Source: Streptococcus pasteurianus (lineage in GTDB: Bacteria; Bacillota; Bacilli; Lactobacillales; Streptococcaceae). Taken from it: a DNA stretch of 64,000 nt. A program made the position numbers and the translations under genes. Positions 57,163 through 64,000 of the stretch are shown one piece after another. The DNA lies in the NCBI RefSeq assembly GCF_004843545.1, contig NZ_CP039457.1:2085842-2149841 (forward strand). The letters are read 5' to 3'. How positions within the stretch are numbered: the stretch's first letter is position 1; each line of letters opens with the position of its first letter. The notes under the pieces are model-generated. The model was not told where the DNA came from and did no database searches. It saw only the letters and a program-made list of their open reading frames with translations.

Positions 57163-59757
57163 ATGACATTAAAATCTTTAAAATCAAACATTAATACTCT
57201 TTACTACTTAGCAGCATTTGCTCTGCCATTTCTTATCTTATTTTTCGCCTTATTGTCTGAAGATATTTCATTCAATAGTGACACGACTATTTTAGCTAGT
57301 GACGGTTTCCACCAGTATGTCATTTTTGCTGAAAATCTACGAAATATTTTACACGGTTCAGATAGTATTTTTTACACCTTTACGAGTGGTTTGGGGCTAA
57401 ACTTCTATGCTCTTATTAGTTACTATCTAGGAAGCTTCTTCTCACCTTTCGTTTATTTCTTCAGTCTAAAGAGCATGCCTGATGCTATTTATATCTTTAC
57501 ATTACTGAAAGTTGCTTGTATGGGGGTAAGTTGTTTTTATAGTCTCAGACAACTCTACCCTAAAGTGCTGAAACCTTTCAGCATCATCTTATCGACTTCT
57601 TATGCATTGATGAGTTTTGCCATCAGCCAAATTGAAATTAATATGTGGCTTGATGTATTCATTCTTTTGCCTTTAATCATTTTAGGAATTAATCGCTTAT
57701 TAGGTCAGCAAAAATTCATCCTTTATTACCTAAGTTTAACGATTCTCTTTATCCAAAACTATTATTTTGGATACATGGTTGTTATCTTTTTAATTCTTTA
57801 TTTCCTTGTTCAATTAACTAAAGAATTTAAATGGAAAGTCATTCTACGAAAATTTATTGACTTTACAGTTGTATCAATCTCTGCTGGTCTCTCTAGCTGC
57901 ATCATGCTGTTACCAACTTACTTAGACCTATCTACACACGGTGAGGAATTTTCTAAGTTTACAGAGTTGTTTACAGATGCGTCATGGTTCTTTGATTTAT
58001 TTGCTAAGAATTTTGTTGGCTCTTACGACACAACAAAATTTGGTTCTATTCCGATGATTTACGTGGGAATTTTCCCATTAATATTAGCTATTATTTTCTT
58101 TACGATTAAATCAATCAGGTGGCAAACTCGTTTAGCTTATGGCATAATGCTTGCTCTCATTGTCGCTAGTTTTTATCTTGAACCATTAGATCTTATCTGG
58201 CAAGGTATGCATTCACCAAATATGTTTCTTCACCGCTATTCTTGGACATTCTCTATTCTTATCATCCTATTAGCAGCTGAAACATTATCTCGTTTAAAAG
58301 AATTAACACTCAAGCAATATCTTATTGGGATTATTCCCTTGGCTCTTGGATTTATTGTTACAGCGTTGTTCCAAAGTCATTATGACTTTTTAGAACCTTC
58401 GCAAGTCATTATCACCTTTGCTTTCTTAGCTGCTTATGCTATTATACTCATCAGTTATGTAAATAAGTATCTATCATTTAAACTCTTTGTCAGCTTTACA
58501 CTTATCTTTACAATTTTTGAAATATCATTAAATACTTATTATCAAATTGCAGCCCTTGATAGCGAGTGGGTCTTTCCTTCTCGACAAAGCTATAATCGTA
58601 ACTTGACAGACATTGACAAACTTGTCAACGAAACACAAGAACTGAATACTACTTTCTATCGTACCGAAGAATTGTTACCTCAAACTGGCAATGACAGTAT
58701 GAAATATAATTACAATGGTATCTCTCAATTTTCATCTATCCGAAACACGACCTCTAGTAGCACATTAGACCGGCTTGGCTTTAAATCAACAGGGACTAAT
58801 CTCAACCTTCGCTACCAAAATAATACCTTGCTGATGGATAGTTTATTTGCTGTGAAGTATAATCTTTCTGAAACTAGTGTTGATAAATTTGGTTTCAATT
58901 ATGTTGACGGTTCTGGCAATGTATCACTTTATGAAAATCAATATGCTAGTCAGCTAGCTATTTTAACGAATGGTATTTACAAGGATATTGACTTTGGTGT
59001 CAACACGCTTGACAACCAAACTAATTTTATCAATAACTTGACAGGATTATCTGAGAAATACTTCACACGTTTAGCTTCTCAACTAACCGGTGGTGCTAAT
59101 TTGCTTAATAACCGAGTCACCACTACAAATGATGGTCAGTTGACAACAAGTGCTACTTATCAAGTCACTGTCACTGCTAATACTCAACTTTATGTAAGTG
59201 TCCCTAACATTACTTTCTCTAATGATAATAGTGAATCTGTGCAAATTACAGTTAATGGAAAAACGACAGAATACACAACCGATAATGCTTACAGCTTCTT
59301 TGACCTTGGTTACTTTGAAGAAGGACAAACGCTTGACATCACATTTACTTTCCCTGAAAATAGTCAAGTTTCCTTCAATCAACCTAATTTTTATGCTTTA
59401 GATTTAACAAGTTATCAAAAAGCTATGGCGATTATTGACAATCCAGAGGTTACCGTTACAACTGATAAAAATACCGTTACTGCTACTTATAAAGCAGACG
59501 AAGATAGTTCACTATTCTTCACCATTCCATATGATAAAGGATGGACAGCTACACAAAACGGGGAAAAACTTAAGGTTTCAAAAGCGCAAGATGGTTTTAT
59601 GAAAGTTGATGTAAAAGCTGGTGAAGGTAAAGTAACGTTAACTTACATCCCAAATGGTTTTAAAGAAGGAGCTTATCTATCCATATTAGGCATCATCCTT
59701 TTCCTTGCTTACATAATTGCACGAAGAAAGTATCATTTAAGGATAAAAGCAGGCTAA
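57163..59757 (+). CDS. YfhO family membrane protein
   Basis: This 864-residue protein has about a dozen N-terminal membrane helices (residues 10-440) and an extracellular C-terminal part with a last membrane helix near residue 840. YfhO-type proteins are GT-C-fold relatives that may decorate lipoteichoic acid or other glycopolymers; the substrate here is unknown. The Ser/Asn-rich outer region lies between about 480 and 830. Confidence 0.9.
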   Translation: MTLKSLKSNINTLYYLAAFALPFLILFFALLSEDISFNSDTTILASDGFHQYVIFAENLRNILHGSDSIFYTFTSGLGLNFYALISYYLGSFFSPFVYFFSLKSMPDAIYIFTLLKVACMGVSCFYSLRQLYPKVLKPFSIILSTSYALMSFAISQIEINMWLDVFILLPLIILGINRLLGQQKFILYYLSLTILFIQNYYFGYMVVIFLILYFLVQLTKEFKWKVILRKFIDFTVVSISAGLSSCIMLLPTYLDLSTHGEEFSKFTELFTDASWFFDLFAKNFVGSYDTTKFGSIPMIYVGIFPLILAIIFFTIKSIRWQTRLAYGIMLALIVASFYLEPLDLIWQGMHSPNMFLHRYSWTFSILIILLAAETLSRLKELTLKQYLIGIIPLALGFIVTALFQSHYDFLEPSQVIITFAFLAAYAIILISYVNKYLSFKLFVSFTLIFTIFEISLNTYYQIAALDSEWVFPSRQSYNRNLTDIDKLVNETQELNTTFYRTEELLPQTGNDSMKYNYNGISQFSSIRNTTSSSTLDRLGFKSTGTNLNLRYQNNTLLMDSLFAVKYNLSETSVDKFGFNYVDGSGNVSLYENQYASQLAILTNGIYKDIDFGVNTLDNQTNFINNLTGLSEKYFTRLASQLTGGANLLNNRVTTTNDGQLTTSATYQVTVTANTQLYVSVPNITFSNDNSESVQITVNGKTTEYTTDNAYSFFDLGYFEEGQTLDITFTFPENSQVSFNQPNFYALDLTSYQKAMAIIDNPEVTVTTDKNTVTATYKADEDSSLFFTIPYDKGWTATQNGEKLKVSKAQDGFMKVDVKAGEGKVTLTYIPNGFKEGAYLSILGIILFLAYIIARRKYHLRIKAG

Positions 59758-59778
59758 AACTTAGCCTGCTTTATTTTT
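59746..59778 (+). terminator. Terminator of the YfhO gene
   Basis: AAAGCAGGCTAA and TTAGCCTGCTTT form a perfect 12-bp stem with an AAC loop. The gene's stop codon lies within the stem, and a T-rich run follows. Confidence 0.85.
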
Positions 59779-59823
59779 AGGTATTAAAAAATTCCTAAGT
59801 AACTTAGGAAGGTGTCTTATCAC

Positions 59824-59896
59824 TCCGGCAGTAGGACTCGAACCTACGACATCATGATTAACAGTCATGCGCTACTACCAACTGAGCTATGCCGGA
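59824..59896 (-). tRNA. tRNA-Asn (GTT)
   Basis: The 73-base minus-strand gene TCCGGCATAGCTCAGTTGG... has a 7-bp acceptor stem, a D-arm, an anticodon loop CTGTTAA with anticodon GTT, and GGTTCGAGTCC in the T-arm. It is 30 bases from tRNA-Glu. Confidence 0.95.
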
Positions 59897-59926
59897 TAAA
59901 GAAAAAAACTGCTAGGCAGTAGTTTA

Positions 59927-59998
59927 TAGTCCGTACGGGATTCGAACCCGTGTTACCGCCGTGAAAAGGCGGTGTCTTAACCCCTTGACCAACGGACC
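59927..59998 (-). tRNA. tRNA-Glu (TTC)
   Basis: The 72-base minus-strand gene begins GGTCCGTTGGTCAAGGGG and has the anticodon loop CTTTTCA (anticodon TTC) with a T-arm of GGGTTCGAATCCC. The acceptor stem pairs fully. It is followed by tRNA-Asn on the same strand. Confidence 0.95.
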
Positions 59999-60189
59999 AG
60001 AAGCTTTAAGGATTTCTCCTTAACACTCATACTATTATATCAGATATTTTTTCTTTGTCTATAGTTTTTTTAAATTTTTTACGTTTTTTACAAAAATTAT
60101 CGGTCCCGCATTGTAAAATGAGGTACAACAAAAAAGACATACATATTCGTCTTATATACTAAAGTCGGTAAACAAAGTATAAAGAAAAA

Positions 60190-60457
60190 ATGAAAATGTC
60201 CACTAACTACTCTACTAAAAAACAGCCCTATCACCACCTTTCTGAAGTAGAACGTGGGAAAATGAAAAGCTATCTCTCTCAGAAGGTTAAAACCAGCTGA
60301 AATTGCGAGAATTTTGGATAGACATCTCTCCACCATCTCTCGTGAACTCAAACGTGGGACTGTCAAACCGGTCAATGGAAAGAAAATTTACTATGAAGAG
60401 TATTTCGCAGAAACCGCTCAAATTCGGTGCTCTGAAGGCAGGAAAGGGAGTTATTAG
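60190..60457 (+). pseudogene. Decayed IS30-family transposase (IS1239-like)
   Basis: The first part reads MKMSTNYSTKKQPYHHLSEVERGKMKSYLSQ. After a frameshift near 60,289 comes KPAEIARILDRHLSTISRELKRGTVKPVNGKKIYYEEYFAETAQIR. This matches the N-terminal helix-turn-helix region of IS30-type transposases. It then meets a stop, with no DDE region. The remainder to 60,700 is degenerate and holds no gene that I recognise. Confidence 0.75.
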
Positions 60458-60795
60458 TCTGAAGCTTGAGAAAGTATCAGAAACTTTCTTATTGTCATTT
60501 ACTAAAACGATGAAGGCTAAATTTAGAATCCATTACTCAATCCATTAATAACAGATTAAGAAGAATACACAACTATCAATCTGCTAAAAAACGATTTGAA
60601 CTAGCTCAAACAGCATAAGAACTATTAACTTACTCAGATGAATGCTTTGTTGCACTTAACTTGACAAGTGGGAGAAAAATGATTAGTCAAAATTCACAAT
60701 ATTTCTCACTTACTTTCTAATCATGATTTATTTTTATGAATTGATTTTTAGTTGACAGCATAGTCAATATTTTGATAAAATGATTAAGTTGGTAT

Positions 60796-60869
60796 GGTCT
60801 CATAGCTCAGCTGGATAGAGCATTCGCCTTCTAAGCGAACGGTCGCAGGTTCGAATCCTGCTGGGATCA
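60796..60869 (+). tRNA. tRNA-Arg (TCT)
   Basis: The 74-base plus-strand gene GGTCTCATAGCTCAGCTGG... has the anticodon loop CTTCTAA (anticodon TCT) and the T-arm GGTTCGAATCC. The acceptor stem has two G-T pairs. A terminator follows it. Confidence 0.94.
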
Positions 60870-60875
60870 AATCTC

Positions 60876-60903
60876 AAGTCGGCTCAAAGCCGACTTTTTT
60901 ATT
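60876..60903 (+). terminator. Terminator of tRNA-Arg
   Basis: AAGTCGGCT and AGCCGACTT form a 9-bp stem with a CAA loop, followed by TTTTTA. Confidence 0.85.
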
Positions 60904-60912
60904 TTTGACAAA

Positions 60913-60928
60913 TGTTTCACATGAAACA
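60913..60928. other. parS-like site beside tRNA-Arg
   Basis: TGTTTCACATGAAACA differs from the parS consensus at one central position (A instead of G). It is about 2 kb from parB and 3 kb from the origin boxes, so binding is plausible but weaker. Confidence 0.55.
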
Positions 60929-60936
60929 AAGTAGCC

Positions 60937-60988
60937 AAAAAAGAATAGTAGGAAGAAATGACAAATTAACTTCCTTACTATTCTTTTA
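60937..60988. terminator. Bidirectional terminator after rlmH
   Basis: AAGAATAGTAGGAAG pairs with CTTCCTTACTATTCTT with one bulged base, and T-runs flank it on both sides. It ends the rlmH transcript. Confidence 0.75.
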
Positions 60989-61005
60989 TTACTTCACTAC
61001 AAGAA

Positions 61006-61485
61006 TTACTTGTGATAAGGGCTTCCTTGTTGAATCATAAAAGCACGATAAATTTGTTCTGATAGAACTAAACGCATTAATTGATGAGGTAAAGTTAATA
61101 AACCAAAACTCAATCGCAAATTGGCACGTTTTTTGACTTTATCCGCTAAACCAAGACTTCCTCCAATCACAAAAACAATATCAGAATAGCCTCTTAATGT
61201 CGCATCAGCAATGACTTTACTAAAAGCTGCAGAAGATAGTTGTTTTCCCTCGATGGCTAGGACAATAACATAATCACGCTCTGAAATCTTTGCTAAGATG
61301 CGTTCTCCCTCTTTTTCCATAATTTGCTGATTTTGTGCAGCGCTAGCATTATCTGGTGTTTTTTCGTCTGCTAACTCGACAATTTCAAATTTTGCAAAAC
61401 GACTCATGCGTTTACCATATTCGGCAATACCATCTTTTAAATATTTTTCTTTTAATTTTCCAATAGCGATAATTTTTACTTTCAT
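61006..61485 (-). CDS. rlmH: 23S rRNA pseudouridine(1915) N3-methyltransferase RlmH
   Basis: This 159-residue SPOUT methyltransferase modifies pseudouridine 1915 in 23S rRNA. The S-adenosylmethionine knot is [18 protein letters not shown], and the C-terminal tail [21 protein letters not shown] contains the conserved His and Tyr. It has a family-typical length and lies next to the origin. Confidence 0.97.
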   Translation of the reverse strand: MKVKIIAIGKLKEKYLKDGIAEYGKRMSRFAKFEIVELADEKTPDNASAAQNQQIMEKEGERILAKISERDYVIVLAIEGKQLSSAAFSKVIADATLRGYSDIVFVIGGSLGLADKVKKRANLRLSFGLLTLPHQLMRLVLSEQIYRAFMIQQGSPYHK

Positions 61486-61523
61486 AGCTCCATTTTACCA
61501 CATATTCACAAGCTTTTCACACA

Positions 61524-61619
61524 TTATCCACATGTTCATAAATCATCAATATGGCTTTTAGTAGCTTTGAATCAAGATTTTTTCACATTTTCAAAAAGTT
61601 TTCCACAGGTTGTGGATTA
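61524..61619. other. DnaA boxes upstream of htrA
   Basis: TTATCCACA (61,524-61,532, perfect consensus), TTTTCCACA (61,599-61,607) and TGTGGATTA (61,611-61,619, complement TAATCCACA) occur in a 96-base stretch between rlmH and htrA. This is a cluster separate from the one after parB. Confidence 0.8.
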
Positions 61620-61636
61620 CTTTTCTTTTTTTTACT

Positions 61637-61653
61637 TTTAAGGTATAATTAAG
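61637..61653 (+). promoter_or_regulatory. htrA promoter with CiaR-like direct repeat
   Basis: TATAAT at 61,644-61,649 is the -10 box. It is covered by TTTAAG, five bases, then ATTAAG (61,637-61,653), which fits the CiaR site NTTAAG-N5-WTTAAG known from pneumococcal htrA. A CiaRH stress-response link is therefore likely. Confidence 0.7.
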
Positions 61654-61695
61654 TCAATTTTTATATGCTATCCAAGAAAAATGGGAGGTAGAGAC

Positions 61696-62961
61696 GTGAA
61701 AAAAATAAAATTACCAAAATTACCCAAGTTACCAAAATTTAATTACAAAAATTGGTTAAAACCATTGGGTGTCATTTTAGTCGGCTTTATAGCTGGTATC
61801 GCAGGTACAATACTCGTCCTAAACATGGCAGGTATTTCAATCACTAACGTCAGTGGTTCAAGTACAAAAACAACAACAAGTAGCGTAAGCTATTCTAACT
61901 CTAACGATACAACAAAAGCTGTGGAAAAAGTTCAAGACGCGGTTGTATCTGTTATTAACTACAAATCAGACTCGTCATCTTCTGCAAGTGACCTCTACAA
62001 TCAAATGTTTGGCAATGACTCAGACAGTAGTAGCAATTCAAGCTCTACAGATGATTTGACTGTTTACAGTGAGGGGTCTGGGGTTATTTACAAAAAAGAT
62101 GGTGATTCTGCCTATGTCGTCACTAACAATCACGTTATTGATGGTGCCGAACAAATTGAAATTATGCTTGCTAATGGAACAAAAGTTGTTGGTGAGCTAG
62201 TCGGAGCAGATACTTATTCAGATATTGCTGTTGTTAAAATTTCTTCTGACAATGTATCTACAGTTGCTGAATTTGCCGATTCTGATAAATTGACTGTCGG
62301 TGAAACTGCTATCGCTATTGGTAGCCCACTTGGTACTGAATATGCTAACTCTGTAACACAAGGTATTGTCTCAAGTCTTAGCCGTACAGTAACCATGACA
62401 AATGATGATGGTGAAACTATCTCAACAAATGCTATCCAAACAGATGCAGCAATTAACCCAGGTAACTCTGGTGGTGCTTTAATTAACATTGAAGGACAAG
62501 TTATCGGTATCAATTCAAGTAAGATTTCATCTACATCAAGTTCTGGTGAATCTGTCGAAGGTATGGGATTTGCCATTCCATCTAACGATGTTGTATCCAT
62601 TATTAACCAATTGGAAGAAAATGGGCAAGTTATCCGCCCAGCACTTGGTATTTCAATGATAAACTTGAGCGACCTTTCAACTAATGCAATTGCTCAACTT
62701 AACATTCCAACAAGTGTAACAAGCGGTGTCGTTGTTGCCGCTGTTCAATCTGGTATGCCTGCTGAAGGTAATCTCGAACAGTACGATGTCATCACAGCTA
62801 TTGACGACAAAGAAGTAACATCTACTTCAGATCTTCAAAGTATTCTTTATACTCATTCTGTTGGTGACTCTGTCAAAGTAACCTTCTACCGTGGAACTGA
62901 TAAGAAAACAGCTACAATTGAATTAACTAAGACAACGCAAGATTTATCTTCCTCAAACTAA
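61696..62961 (+). CDS. htrA: Serine protease HtrA (DegP family)
   Basis: This protein of about 421 residues is a membrane-anchored serine protease and chaperone at the cell surface. A membrane anchor (about residues 25-46) and a Ser-rich linker precede the protease domain with His146 (TNNHVIDGA), Asp176 (YSDIAVV) and Ser258 (NPGNSGGA). One PDZ domain ends the protein. I chose GTG at 61696 because GGGAGG lies nine bases before it; an ATG five codons earlier overlaps that site. Confidence 0.95.
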   Translation: MKKIKLPKLPKLPKFNYKNWLKPLGVILVGFIAGIAGTILVLNMAGISITNVSGSSTKTTTSSVSYSNSNDTTKAVEKVQDAVVSVINYKSDSSSSASDLYNQMFGNDSDSSSNSSSTDDLTVYSEGSGVIYKKDGDSAYVVTNNHVIDGAEQIEIMLANGTKVVGELVGADTYSDIAVVKISSDNVSTVAEFADSDKLTVGETAIAIGSPLGTEYANSVTQGIVSSLSRTVTMTNDDGETISTNAIQTDAAINPGNSGGALINIEGQVIGINSSKISSTSSSGESVEGMGFAIPSNDVVSIINQLEENGQVIRPALGISMINLSDLSTNAIAQLNIPTSVTSGVVVAAVQSGMPAEGNLEQYDVITAIDDKEVTSTSDLQSILYTHSVGDSVKVTFYRGTDKKTATIELTKTTQDLSSSN

Positions 62962-62971
62962 TAACTAATAA

Positions 62972-63006
62972 AAATGAAGCTGAGCATTCCTCAGCCTCAT
63001 TTTTTA
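62972..63006 (+). terminator. Terminator of htrA
   Basis: AATGAAGCTGAG pairs with CTCAGCCTCATT with one mismatch around a CATTC loop, followed by a T-run. It separates htrA from parB, so parB may depend partly on read-through. Confidence 0.8.
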
Positions 63007-63020
63007 AGGATAAAAGACCT

Positions 63021-63797
63021 ATGCCTGAAACACTCACATTAATCAAAATTGAAAATATCTCACCTAATCCCTACCAACCCCGTTTAGAATTTAAACAAGA
63101 AGAGCTGGAAGAATTAGCACGTTCTATTAAAGCTAATGGGCTTATTCAGCCGATTATCGTCCGAGAATCAACTGTCTTTGGTTATGAGCTTATTGCTGGT
63201 GAAAGACGTCTAAGAGCCTCAAAAATAGCAGGTTTAACCGAAATTCCTGCCATCATAAAAAATATCTCCAATCAGGAGAGCATGCAGCTGGCTATCGTCG
63301 AAAATCTGCAACGTTCTGATTTAAATCCAATCGAAGAAGCAAAAGCTTACCAGCAACTTCTGGAAAAAAATCAAATGACTCATGAAGAATTAGCACAGTT
63401 TATGGGAAAATCTCGCCCTTACATTACCAATTGCCTCAGATTACTTAATCTTCCTAGAAGTCTCTCTGATGCCGTTGAAAAAGGTGACCTGTCTCAAGGG
63501 CACGCGCGTGTCCTTTTAACCCTTAAAAACGCGGGAGAACAAGAAAAGTGGTATCAAAAAATTCTAACAGAAGACCTTAGTGTTAGAAAACTTGAACGTT
63601 TACTAAAACCTGCTAAACAGAAAAAAAATCGTTCTAAAAAGGAAGATATTTTTATTAGAAATCAAGAAGAAGAATTGGCTAAACAGTTAGGACTTCCTGT
63701 TAAAATTACTATCTCTAAAACCGGCACAAAAGGAGATGTGAGTTTATATTTTCAGTCTGAAGAAGACTTAAACAGAATTATCAACAAGCTAAAATAA
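63021..63797 (+). CDS. parB: Chromosome-partitioning protein ParB (Spo0J)
   Basis: This 258-residue CTP-dependent clamp loads at parS sites and recruits SMC. The ParB/Srx CTPase domain has LIAGERRLRASKIAG and ENLQRSDLNPIEEAKAY. The helix-turn-helix follows (MTHEELAQFMGKSRPYITNCLRLLNLP). No parA gene is next to it, as is usual in streptococci. It lies directly before the oriC boxes. Confidence 0.96.
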   Translation: MPETLTLIKIENISPNPYQPRLEFKQEELEELARSIKANGLIQPIIVRESTVFGYELIAGERRLRASKIAGLTEIPAIIKNISNQESMQLAIVENLQRSDLNPIEEAKAYQQLLEKNQMTHEELAQFMGKSRPYITNCLRLLNLPRSLSDAVEKGDLSQGHARVLLTLKNAGEQEKWYQKILTEDLSVRKLERLLKPAKQKKNRSKKEDIFIRNQEEELAKQLGLPVKITISKTGTKGDVSLYFQSEEDLNRIINKLK

Positions 63798-63820
63798 CTT
63801 GTTGATTTCTTTTTTTATTT
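63781..63820 (+). terminator. Terminator of parB
   Basis: TCAACAAG and CTTGTTGA form an 8-bp stem spanning the end of parB, followed by a run of T. Confidence 0.75.
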
Positions 63821-63827
63821 TTCACAG

Positions 63828-63986
63828 TTTTCCACAGCAACTACAGTTGAGTATCCCCAGTTTTATCACTCTTTCTTTGTTTTCCACAACCTGTGGAAAA
63901 CTTTCGTGAACAGTGTGGATTTTTTATTTCCACCATTGTGGAAAACTTTTATTTTTTATGTTAGAATGAGTATTGAATTATCCACA
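63828..63986. other. Origin of replication (oriC), DnaA boxes before dnaA
   Basis: DnaA boxes in 160 bases are TTTTCCACA (63,828), TTTTCCACA (63,880), TGTGGAAAA (63,892), TGTGGATTT (63,914), TGTGGAAAA (63,937) and the perfect TTATCCACA (63,978). AT-rich stretches lie between them. parB lies before it and dnaA is expected just after the window end. This is the classical chromosome origin layout. Confidence 0.9.
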
Positions 63987-64000
63987 AAAAGGAAACTACT

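Overview
The window looks like the origin-proximal end of a Streptococcus chromosome. The gene order recF, guaB, trpS, ABC-F ATPase, rlmH, htrA, parB, then a cluster of DnaA boxes at the right edge, is the streptococcal layout immediately upstream of dnaA. Base composition is low-G+C, and protein similarity recalled from memory fits the S. bovis/S. equinus complex (gallolyticus, lutetiensis, infantarius) best. The species is an inference. Most genes left of the origin are on the minus strand, which is leading-strand orientation for this replichore.

Bases 1 to about 23,050 are a composite mobile region. Bases 1-738 are the right part of an ISS1-type (IS6 family) insertion sequence. It has cut into a pUB110-type rolling-circle plasmid fragment (739-4,393), which keeps the start of rep, a double-strand origin, a MobV relaxase gene, its oriT, a single-strand origin and tet(L). 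That fragment is joined just behind tet(M) of a Tn916-family element. The Tn916 part runs on the minus strand from orf23 and orf22 through the conjugation genes orf21-orf13 to tet(M). The int, xis and regulatory genes that normally lie beyond tet(M) are not in the window. Two cargo genes are not part of classical Tn916: a metallo-beta-lactamase-fold hydrolase between orf21 and orf22, and a cell-wall-anchored adhesin with a thioester domain and VaFE repeats at the outer end. Integrase arm-type repeats near 22,954-22,975 and a T-tract/A-tract site at 23,044-23,058 mark the probable junction with the chromosome.

From 23,100 to 29,000 there is a decayed monooxygenase gene, a PadR/DUF1700/DUF4097 operon, a DUF1304 membrane protein, and a divergent YhgE/Pip and TetR pair with operator-like palindromes.

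From 29,000 to 64,000 the genes are core: rpsD with a structured leader, veg, gdpP-rplI-dnaB, mnmG, a NUDIX gene, mnmA, L-serine dehydratase (sdaAB-sdaAA), a HAD phosphatase, two small secreted cell-wall proteins, the ECF module ecfA1-ecfA2-ecfT with pgsA, a RodZ-like protein and two M16 peptidases, yaaA-recF, a glucose-uptake-type permease, guaB, trpS with a T-box, a YitT protein, an ABC-F ATPase, a YfhO protein, three tRNA genes, rlmH, htrA and parB. parS-like sites lie in ecfA1 and beside tRNA-Arg, and two clusters of DnaA boxes bracket htrA-parB.

Taken together, a conjugative/mobilisable tetracycline-resistance island (efflux plus ribosomal protection) sits about 40 kb from the replication origin. 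The most unusual point is that tet(L) appears to have lost its attenuator by fusion of its leader peptide to the transporter.
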